Shown here: positions 1-4,903 of the stretch, piece after piece
Numbering within the stretch: position 1 is the first letter of the stretch
Layout: the number at the start of each line of letters is the position of its first letter
Assembly: GCA_016286935.1 (NCBI GenBank)
Contig: JAEEUO010000045.1
Coordinates: 1 to 7,772 of the forward strand
DNA from: Bacillota bacterium
GTDB lineage: Bacteria > Bacillota > Clostridia > Peptostreptococcales > Anaerovoracaceae
Direction of reading: 5' to 3'
DNA: 7,772 nt
Notes under the pieces: generated by a model
Told to the model about the DNA's origin: nothing
The model's input: the letters and a program-made list of their open reading frames with translations, nothing else
Databases searched by the model: none
Translations under genes and position numbers: made by a program

Positions 1-1083
1 CACGACCATCTTGTTGGAGCCTGCGGGTTCCTTTGCCTCGGGGATGTCAGAGGCCGAGAGGCCTGTCGGATAGAAGACCGCGGAGTCGTTGACGAAATAG
101 ACGTTCTCCCAGTTCTCTTCGTCATATTCGCTTGCGGTGACGAAGAACCTGACCTCGTCGGGCTCCTCGACGCCTATCATCTCAAGGGTGTCGGACCCGA
201 TGTAGAGCGTGTCGGTGACGGTCTCTCCCGGAGCCGTGTCGCCGTAGAAGAAGCAGCTGATGTTCCATCCGTTGACGCTTGCGCTGTTGATATCTACGGT
301 GAGGTTCTTGTCAGCGGTGTTGTTGGTCGCCGCGATCTCGAAGTACGGGGCGCCCCATTCGTCGGCTCCGCCGTTCAGTACGGTCAGGGTAAGGAATTCG
401 TCGTCGTAGATGACTTCGTCGTGGACGTCATATTCGATGGGCTCCACGGTTCCCCATGAGAACATATCCTCGCCCCAGTCTTCGTCAAGGCCGAGGTCCT
501 CTTCGTCGATGCTGTCGAGTGCTTTGACCATGTTGCTGGTCAGGATGTTGGCCATGTCTTCGGTCATCTCCTTGACCTTCCATTCCTTGCCGTCCTTCTG
601 CAGCGCGAAGTTTACGCTCGCGGTGGTGTCGGGCAGCTCGACCGGGGACTTCTGCATGATCATGTCGGTCATCATCTCTTCTGCTTCTTCGTCGGACATC
701 TCCACGCCCGAGAACATTATCTCGAAGAGCTTGGCGAACAGTTCCTTCATCAGGTCCTTGACGAATTCGGTAGAGTCCTTGAACTTGAACTCGACGGGCA
801 CGGTGGCGCTGTCGCCGTTCACGGTCGCCTTTCCTACGGTGTAGGTCATGAGAGCGGCGCAGGACTTCATGTAGTCAACAAGGCCCGACATCTCTTCGGC
901 CTCTTCGCCTATGATCTGGTCCTCGTCCAGCTTGTTGATGAGATTGCCCTGCATTCCGTCGAAGTCGAAGGCCTTCATGCTGTCGCAGAACGCCTTGACG
1001 GTGTCTTCGGGCTTGGGCCCGCCGCATGCGGTGAGTCCGAAGACCATCACCAGCACGAGCAGTATGCTCAGTATCTTCTTCAT
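1..1083 (-). CDS. Putative surface lipoprotein (C-terminus beyond left edge)
   Basis: The minus frame is open from ATG at 1083 to base 1 (361 codons, no stop), so the gene continues off the window. Residues 1-19 form a lipoprotein signal peptide (Lys-Lys, then a hydrophobic run) ending in the lipobox LTAC with Cys20, so the product is probably exported, lipidated and held on the outer face of the membrane. Residues 24-185 look like a small alpha+beta domain, starting with a PEDTVKAF helix as in DUF4878/DUF5105-type lipoproteins. Residues 190-208 are a very acidic linker. Residues 225-340 look like a beta-sandwich of the type described in clostridial lipoproteins (pattern of 'NNT..KNLTV...SVNGW'). 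Family names are by resemblance only. AGGAGG at 1090-1095 lies six bases before the ATG and fixes the start. No substrate or partner can be read from the sequence. Codons include ATA and AGG, like the other left-hand genes. Confidence 0.88.
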   Translation of the reverse strand, partial: MKKILSILLVLVMVFGLTACGGPKPEDTVKAFCDSMKAFDFDGMQGNLINKLDEDQIIGEEAEEMSGLVDYMKSCAALMTYTVGKATVNGDSATVPVEFKFKDSTEFVKDLMKELFAKLFEIMFSGVEMSDEEAEEMMTDMIMQKSPVELPDTTASVNFALQKDGKEWKVKEMTEDMANILTSNMVKALDSIDEEDLGLDEDWGEDMFSWGTVEPIEYDVHDEVIYDDEFLTLTVLNGGADEWGAPYFEIAATNNTADKNLTVDINSASVNGWNISCFFYGDTAPGETVTDTLYIGSDTLEMIGVEEPDEVRFFVTASEYDEENWENVYFVNDSAVFYPTGLSASDIPEAKEPAGSNKMVV

Positions 1084-1148
1084 TGTGTTCCTCCTTATCG
1101 TTTCACCCGGCCGCCGGCGCGGGGAATTGCTGCAATAAAAACAACCTT

Positions 1149-1177
1149 ATGATAACATATAACATAAACGTAGGCAA
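1149..1177 (-). promoter_or_regulatory. Sigma-A-type promoter for the lipoprotein gene
   Basis: Read on the minus strand: TTGCCT (1172-1177), a 17-base spacer, then TATCAT (1149-1154), preceded by TG at the extended -10 position. This matches the consensus at 4 of 6 and 5 of 6 bases. Transcription would begin near 1142, giving a leader of about 60 bases before the ATG at 1083. The leader holds a GC-rich stretch but no riboswitch that I recognise. Confidence 0.65.
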
Positions 1178-1227
1178 AGACTTATGACCGATCCACGATT
1201 CCTTACACCTTTGCGGCAAAATTCGGC

Positions 1228-1250
1228 CGGAGCCTGCGAAAAAGGCTCCG
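1228..1250. repeat. Inverted repeat / hairpin CGGAGCC-N9-GGCTCCG
   Basis: Perfect 7-bp arms at 1228-1234 and 1244-1250 around a nine-base loop containing AAAAA. There is no U-run directly after it on either strand (only a TTTT ten bases on at 1260 on the plus strand) and no gene ends into it within the window, so a terminator role is doubtful. It may be the edge of the repeat-rich block that follows. Confidence 0.4.
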
Positions 1251-1281
1251 CCGGGCGCGTTTTCTCGCTCACTCACCACTT

Positions 1282-1320
1282 TGCAGTCAAATTAGGCGTT
1301 TTTGCCCGATAATAACTGCA
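1282..1320. repeat. Box pair TGCAGTCA-N23-TAACTGCA (left module)
   Basis: TGCAGTCA at 1282-1289 and TAACTGCA at 1313-1320 face each other, with 7 of 8 bases complementary and 23 bases between. The right module at 1491-1529 has the same boxes with exactly the same spacing. This may be a protein-binding site pair, transposase ends, or part of a dispersed repeat; the sequence does not decide. Confidence 0.5.
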
Positions 1321-1490
1321 TTTTTTGTTTTTCAGCGCGAAAAGAAGGGGTATCCGGGTGATCGTAAAAGATCTAAGGGCTGGATTTGTGACCGCGACGC
1401 GGCTGCCGCTGCCGAAAAGGCGTGCGGGGACCGGTCCAGGCATGAAAAAGAAGAGTGATCATTGCCCGGAAACAGGCTGATACCGGAAAA

Positions 1491-1529
1491 TGCAGTCAAA
1501 AAGTATTATAAAACTGAAAAATGACTGCA
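1491..1529. repeat. Box pair TGCAGTCA-N23-TGACTGCA (right module)
   Basis: Perfect 8-bp inverted boxes at 1491-1498 and 1522-1529, separated by 23 A/T-rich bases that include TATTATAAAA. Box sequence and geometry equal those of the module at 1282-1320, 209 bases to the left. The AT-rich interior could hold a -10 element (TATAAT on the minus strand), but no well-spaced -35 is seen. Confidence 0.55.
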
Positions 1530-1553
1530 AAAGACTGTTGAGGATAAAGAAAA

Positions 1554-1568
1554 TACCCCGTAGGGGTA
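1554..1568. repeat. Perfect palindrome TACCCC-GTA-GGGGTA
   Basis: Six-base arms (1554-1559 and 1563-1568) around GTA, directly before the first direct repeat copy. It is too short and lacks a U-run, so it is not called a terminator. It probably belongs to the same repeat block. Confidence 0.45.
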
Positions 1569-1573
1569 TGCGT

Positions 1574-1646
1574 GGAGGGAAAATCCAAGTGTTTTGCTTT
1601 GCAGAGGTCTATACTCGGAGGGGAAAATCCAAGTGTTTTGCAGAGG
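1574..1646. repeat. Two near-identical 24/25-bp direct repeats
   Basis: Copy 1 (1574-1597) and copy 2 (1617-1641) both contain the core AAAATCCAAGTGTTTTGC after GGAGGG; copy 2 has one extra G. Each is followed by AGAGG (1603-1607, 1642-1646). In copy 1 the AGAGG is separated by an extra TTTGC that repeats the preceding TTTGC. The copies start 43 bases apart. They lie at the point where the kinase-like frame loses its similarity, so they look like inserted or amplified repeat DNA rather than gene sequence. Confidence 0.7.
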
Positions 1647-1725
1647 GGTAAGCCCGAAGGGATAAATCGAGAGTCGTCGTGCCGGAGCCGGACGCTCCGA
1701 ATATATAAACGACCTGTTTTTTCAT
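1609..1725 (-). pseudogene. Truncated P-loop nucleotide kinase-like gene (N-terminus only)
   Basis: ATG at 1725 opens a 38-codon frame ending at TAG 1609-1611. Residues 5-19 read VVYIFGASGSGTTTL, which is the N-terminal beta-strand and Walker A loop of the small adenylate/shikimate-kinase-like P-loop proteins ('AAA family ATPase' in clostridial annotation), normally around 170-190 aa. After Leu19 the frame enters the repeat sequence (from about 1668 leftwards) and stops; there is no lid, Asp-rich motif or C-terminal helix. I infer that the rest of the gene was lost by insertion or deletion at the repeat. The ATG follows the stop of the 111-aa gene by one base (TGA-C-ATG), with GGGGA five bases before it, so it would be translationally coupled as the last gene of the permease operon. 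A functional 38-aa peptide is possible but unlikely. Confidence 0.7.
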
Positions 1726-1726
1726 G

Positions 1727-2062
1727 TCATTCCCCGTCATCCGGCAAGGTATCATTGTCGTCGCCCTGAAGGTCTTCTTCATCGGGCAGGCCTTCGTTGA
1801 GCAGGCGGTTGTACTTTTCGTTGTAATACTCCGCGACCTTCTTTTCGCGGTATCTTTCGAACTCGTCCTTGATCGCGAGCATCTCGTCGGCGATCTCTTC
1901 CATGGTCCGGGGCTTGTACATGACGAGGTACGAGACCATGCGGCTCATCTGCTTTTCGGTCCCGAGGCTCTGCGCGATAAGCTCGCCGAACTCCGCCGGG
2001 TGGCCCAGCCGCTCGACGGTCTTAATGAGGCTTATTCGGATCTGATCTTTCGAGTTTTGCAT
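1727..2062 (-). CDS. Hypothetical 111-aa protein, helical with acidic tail
   Basis: I do not recognise the family. ATG at 2062 to TGA at 1727-1729 gives 111 aa with no signal peptide or membrane segment, so it is likely cytosolic. Residues 1-50 look like a compact helical unit. Residues 53-90 are a charged, coiled-coil-like helix rich in E, K, R and Y. Residues 93-111 form a strongly acidic tail (DEED, DDND, DDGE). The ribosome binding site before 2062 is weak, so the start is less certain. It lies 85 bases after the permease gene on the same strand and one base before the truncated kinase frame, and so is probably co-transcribed with both. The plus strand is also open here, but the minus frame has the normal amino-acid composition and operon position. 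Codons such as ATA and CGA match the left-hand genes. Confidence 0.7.
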   Translation of the reverse strand: MQNSKDQIRISLIKTVERLGHPAEFGELIAQSLGTEKQMSRMVSYLVMYKPRTMEEIADEMLAIKDEFERYREKKVAEYYNEKYNRLLNEGLPDEEDLQGDDNDTLPDDGE

Positions 2063-2147
2063 CTTTGACGGCAGACCGGCTGAGATCGCAGTGCCTGCAC
2101 CGGCCCGAAGCGAGCCCTGCGCGGCGCGCGTAAGAACTGACAGCGCC

Positions 2148-3080
2148 CTACATCACCAGCGAGTAGATCGCGACGACGAACGGAAGGGTGATGAGGCAGA
2201 TGATGGTCGTGAAGGCGAACAGGCCCGAGCTGTAGGCGGCGTCTTTGTCGTACTGCACCGCGAGGACGGTGGCCATGGTGCCGACCGGGGCTCCCGCGCA
2301 GATTATCGTCGAGAGCGCGACGTTCTGCTCGATGTGCAGCAGGGCGCAGATGGCGATCATGATGAGCGGCACTATGATGAGCCTTATCACGCTGACCGAA
2401 TAGGTGCGGCCCGACTTGAGTATCTGTTTAAAGTTGGTGCCCGTGAGCGAGCTGCCCGCGACCAGCATGGCGATAGGTGTGTTGCAGTTGCCGAGGGTGC
2501 GCAGCGGGTCGAGCACGATGGGCGGCAGCATGAAGCGGCAGAGGTAGCAGACGAGCCCGAGCCCGATGCCGATGAATATCGGGTTGAGGATGACCGAATG
2601 CAGCAGGTCCGTGTGGGCCTCTCCGTCGCTGATGAGCCTCACGCCGTGAGTGAATACGAGAATATTGAAGATGGTTATGAAGGCCGTCACGTAGAAGACG
2701 CCCTCGTAGCCGAGGATGTTCTGAATGAGCGGGATCCCGATGAACGCGCAGTTGCCGTAGGTGCAGCAGTAGCGGTCGATCTGCCACTGGTGCTTCGGGT
2801 CGTCCTTGAAGGCGAAGTGCCCGATGGCGATCGGGATGAGGTGCGCGAGCGCGGCTATGCCGAAGGTGATGAGCAGGCCCATGAACTTGTCAGAATCGAA
2901 CTCCTGCTGGAAGCTCACGAAGAATGTGACCGGAGTGATCAGGTTGATCAGCAGGTTGGAGAGCATCTTTTCGCGCTGCTTGTCGAGCAGGCCCATCCTG
3001 TTGCCAAGCACGCCGAAGCAGAGCATTATGAAAAGCGCAAGTATCTTTTCTGCAGTTATTATCGAAAGCGTAAAATCCAT
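2148..3080 (-). CDS. AEC-family (auxin efflux carrier-like) permease
   Basis: The 310-aa length and pattern fit the bacterial AEC family (PF03547), inner-membrane secondary transporters thought to export or import small organic anions; the substrate here is unknown. About ten hydrophobic segments are visible: residues ~10-30, 40-58, 66-90, 108-122, 128-147, 163-182, 199-213, 228-250, 255-275 and 284-308. Family-type sites include the N-terminal GVLGNRMGLL, GNCAFIGIPL (109-118), LNPIFIGIGLG (165-175), GNCNTPIAMLVAGSSL (197-212) and CAGAPVGTMATVLA (261-274), the second half repeating the fold of the first. GGGGAGA lies just upstream of ATG 3080 and supports that start. A minus-strand promoter is seen at 3136-3164. 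It appears to head an operon with the 111-aa gene and the truncated kinase, and it is divergent from radA. Codons include ATA and AGG. Confidence 0.93.
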   Translation of the reverse strand: MDFTLSIITAEKILALFIMLCFGVLGNRMGLLDKQREKMLSNLLINLITPVTFFVSFQQEFDSDKFMGLLITFGIAALAHLIPIAIGHFAFKDDPKHQWQIDRYCCTYGNCAFIGIPLIQNILGYEGVFYVTAFITIFNILVFTHGVRLISDGEAHTDLLHSVILNPIFIGIGLGLVCYLCRFMLPPIVLDPLRTLGNCNTPIAMLVAGSSLTGTNFKQILKSGRTYSVSVIRLIIVPLIMIAICALLHIEQNVALSTIICAGAPVGTMATVLAVQYDKDAAYSSGLFAFTTIICLITLPFVVAIYSLVM

Positions 3081-3115
3081 TTACTATCTCCCCGCATATT
3101 TAAGGGCGTGACCCC

Positions 3116-3145
3116 TTTATTCGCACGGTCAAAAGATGATACAAT
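3116..3145 (+). promoter_or_regulatory. Probable radA promoter
   Basis: TACAAT at 3140-3145 is a good -10 box (5 of 6). The -35 is poor: TTTATT at 3116-3121 with an 18-base spacer. Transcription would start near 3152, about 32 bases before the ATG. AGAGG at 3170-3174 is the likely ribosome binding site. Confidence 0.4.
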
Positions 3146-3164
3146 AAAATGGTATGTAATGCAA
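3136..3164 (-). promoter_or_regulatory. Probable promoter for the AEC permease operon
   Basis: On the minus strand: TTGCAT (3159-3164), 17 bases, TATCAT (3136-3141). The -10 box overlaps the TACAAT of the opposite promoter for radA by two bases, so the two directions may compete. Transcription would start near 3129, giving a leader of about 50 bases. Confidence 0.45.
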
Positions 3165-3183
3165 GCAAAGAGGTTGAAAATAA

Positions 3184-4554
3184 ATGGTTTCCAAGAATAA
3201 AACAGTATTCGTCTGCCAGGAATGCGGCTATGAGAGCCCCAAGTGGATGGGGCAGTGCGTCTGCGGGGCGTGGAACTCCTTCGTGGAAGAGACCGTAAGG
3301 CCCGAAAAGCCGGCGGCTAAGGGCCTGAGCGCGGGGAAGAGCGCGAAGCCCGTAAGGCTCTCCGAGGTGAAGTCCGGGCAGGCCGGCCGCATAGATACAG
3401 GAATAGGGGAGCTCAACAGGGTGCTTGGCGGAGGCCTCGTGCTCGGTTCCCTCACGCTGATCTCGGGCGAGCCGGGCATAGGCAAGTCGACGATCATAAT
3501 ACAGGCGGCAGCCAATATCGCCCGCAGCCACGGCAGGGTGCTCTACGTTTCGGGCGAGGAGTCCGAGGAGCAGATCCGGATGCGCGCCGACCGCGTCGCG
3601 AAGGTGCTCCCGGAGAACCTGTACCTCCTCGCGGAGACGGAACTCGACCGCGCGCTCGAGGTCACGAAGGAACTGAATCCGCGGTTCCTGATCGTCGACT
3701 CGATCCAGACGATGTATACCGGCGAACTCGACTCCGCGCCGGGGACGGTCGCCCAGGTCCGGACGTGCACCCATATGCTGATGCAGGTCGGCAAGGGCCG
3801 CGGCATCCCCGTCTTCATCGTCGCCCACGTCAACAAGACCGGCGACCTCGCGGGCCCGAAGATCATGGAGCACCTCGTCGATACGGTCCTGAACTTCACG
3901 GGCGAACGGAGCCAGGAGCTGCGCATCCTCCGCGCGTACAAGAACCGCTTCGGCGCGACGAGCGAGATCGGCGCGTTCCGGATGGAGGAGGAGGGGCTCA
4001 TTCCCGTTGAGAACCTGTCGAAGAGCTTCCTCGAAGGGCTCGACGACCGGACGGACGGCGCGTGCGCGGCGGCGGTCTATGAGGGGACGCGGCCGCTGCT
4101 TCTCGAGATCCAGGCGCTGACGGCGCCGTGCAACATCGGGTTCGCGAAACGGACGTGCATCGGCTTCGACTACAACCGCCTCGGGATGATCCTGGCCGTG
4201 CTCGAGCGGAAGGCCGGCGTTTCGCTGATCTCCCAGGACGTCTATCTCAACGTCGCGGGCGGCCTCCGTCTCGAAGGAACGTCGGCCGACCTGCCGGCGG
4301 CGCTCGCGGTCTATTCGTCGTACAAGAACGTGCCGTGCGGGCAGTCGACGATCGCGTTCGGCGAGATCTCGCTGACGGGCGACGTCCGCTCGGTCCAGAA
4401 CGCCGACAAGCTCGTCAGGGAGGCCGCGCGGCTCGGGTTCAAGCGGATCCTCCTCCCGAAGAAGAACGCGGAACGCCTCAAGGACGTCCCGCAGAACGTC
4501 CGCCTCGTCGCCGTCTCGACGCTTCGCGAAGCCATCGCCGCACTCGCGAAATAG
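3184..4554 (+). CDS. radA: DNA repair protein RadA (Sms)
   Basis: 456 aa, the usual full length for bacterial RadA, a hexameric DnaB-like helicase that drives branch migration during homologous recombination and repair. Domains in order: N-terminal zinc finger (CQEC at 11-14, CVC at 25-27); RecA-like ATPase with Walker A GEPGIGKST (95-103), Walker B FLIVDSIQT (168-176) and the RadA signature KNRFG (253-257); then a Lon-protease-like domain (about 290-456), which in RadA is a DNA-binding and hexamer scaffold rather than a protease. Two oddities are visible. The second zinc-binding pair is C-x-C instead of the usual C-x2-C. Codon use also changes sharply near residues 107-131: 5 of 7 Ile codons are ATA and 4 of 6 Arg codons are AGG before it, against 0 of 19 and 1 of 25 after it. 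The frame is intact across that point. The last codons lie inside a long inverted repeat. The gene is divergent from the permease. Confidence 0.97.
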   Translation: MVSKNKTVFVCQECGYESPKWMGQCVCGAWNSFVEETVRPEKPAAKGLSAGKSAKPVRLSEVKSGQAGRIDTGIGELNRVLGGGLVLGSLTLISGEPGIGKSTIIIQAAANIARSHGRVLYVSGEESEEQIRMRADRVAKVLPENLYLLAETELDRALEVTKELNPRFLIVDSIQTMYTGELDSAPGTVAQVRTCTHMLMQVGKGRGIPVFIVAHVNKTGDLAGPKIMEHLVDTVLNFTGERSQELRILRAYKNRFGATSEIGAFRMEEEGLIPVENLSKSFLEGLDDRTDGACAAAVYEGTRPLLLEIQALTAPCNIGFAKRTCIGFDYNRLGMILAVLERKAGVSLISQDVYLNVAGGLRLEGTSADLPAALAVYSSYKNVPCGQSTIAFGEISLTGDVRSVQNADKLVREAARLGFKRILLPKKNAERLKDVPQNVRLVAVSTLREAIAALAK

Positions 4555-4773
4555 GGCTCCGGCCCCGCCCGGTCCCCGCCGGCGGACGCGTCTCTCCGTC
4601 GCTGGAACCATCGACTTCTCCCTCGCAAACATCGGACAAAAACACCCAGGGCTGCAGTGACCCTGGGTTTTTGTTTCCGATGTTTTTGTTCGGTCGAAGG
4701 GATGGTGTCCCACGCTCCTCCGCAGCGTCCGGCCCGGCGGGGACCGGGCGGGGCCGGAGCTCTGTTTCGCGAG
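4543..4773. repeat. 231-bp imperfect palindrome fused to the radA 3' end
   Basis: The outer arms 4543-4582 and 4734-4773 are reverse complements at 38 of 40 positions, including a perfect 27-bp block (4556-4582 with 4734-4760). Inward the match weakens but stays recognisable: CGGACGC blocks, ACCATC with GATGGT, then ATCGG with CCGAT, down to the terminator hairpin at the centre (about 4656-4658). The left arm contains the last codons and stop of radA (CTCGCGAAATAG), mirrored on the right as CTCGCGAAACAG. It could be a small palindromic mobile element inserted at the end of radA, an old inverted duplication, or an extended structured 3' UTR. No transposase is present. Confidence 0.85.
4644..4676 (+). 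terminator. Intrinsic terminator of radA
   Basis: An 8-bp perfect stem ACCCAGGG (4644-4651) / CCCTGGGT (4661-4668) with a nine-base loop is followed by TTTTGTTT, about 90 bases after the radA stop. On the minus strand the hairpin is followed by GTTTTTGT, so it could act in both directions. Pairing extends outward with few mismatches to about 4627/4685 (ATCGG with CCGAT). It is the centre of the larger palindrome. Confidence 0.8.
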
Positions 4774-4815
4774 GGGGCGCGGCGCTCATGACGTGTAAGG
4801 AAAAAGAAACAAAAA

Positions 4816-4845
4816 CTGATATTGCTATTAATGGATAAATATGTT
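4816..4845 (+). promoter_or_regulatory. Possible promoter of the DUF5688 gene
   Basis: The 4795-4870 stretch is AT-rich in a GC-rich setting, as expected of a promoter. The best fit is CTGATA (4816-4821), 18 bases, TATGTT (4840-4845), with 4 of 6 matches at each box. Other placements are nearly as good, so only the general location is supported. Confidence 0.25.
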
Positions 4846-4903
4846 ATTGTTGGCAATAGAATACTGCCCTTGCCAAGAGCGAATGGAAATGAGGAGACCA
4901 ACC

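Larger units (their letters stand above)
1084..1608. other. Repeat-rich non-coding spacer
   Basis: Apart from the promoter at 1149-1177, this 525-base stretch shows no convincing gene on either strand. It holds a 7-bp hairpin (1228-1250), two TGCAGTCA box pairs (1282-1320, 1491-1529), a perfect 6-bp palindrome TACCCC-GTA-GGGGTA (1554-1568) and the first copy of a direct repeat (1574-1597). The stretch between the box pairs (1321-1490) contains nothing I recognise. A 53-codon plus-strand frame from 1490 to 1651 starts inside a box and runs through the direct repeats; it is better read as a by-product of the repeat than as a gene. Confidence 0.6.

Noticed and set aside
410..844. Plus-strand frame of 144 codons opposite the lipoprotein
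   Set aside because: It is Ser-rich shadow sequence; the minus frame has a signal peptide, lipobox and ribosome binding site.
1282..1646. CRISPR array
   Set aside because: There are only two repeat copies of each kind, spacings do not fit unique spacers of constant length, and no cas gene is present.
1490..1651. 53-codon plus-strand frame (MQSKSIIKLK...)
   Set aside because: It begins inside a TGCAGTCA box and consists largely of the direct repeats; there is no good ribosome binding site, and the kinase remnant occupies the other strand.
1683..1699. Hairpin CGGAGC-N5-GCTCCG as a terminator for the permease operon
   Set aside because: It encodes the Walker A loop (GASGSG) of the kinase remnant and has no U-run after it on the minus strand.
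2091..3200. Long plus-strand open frame (369 codons) opposite the permease
   Set aside because: It is rich in Arg, Asp, Glu, Ala and Val, as expected of an antisense shadow in GC-rich DNA, while the minus strand encodes a clear AEC permease.
3100..4713. Long minus-strand open frame (537 codons) opposite radA
   Set aside because: Composition is shadow-like and radA is certain; the end over 4555-4713 comes from the palindrome.
4128..4901. Frames on both strands over the radA-DUF5688 gap that encode similar peptides
   Set aside because: The likeness (RPRPVPAG on both strands) is produced by the inverted repeat, not by two related genes.
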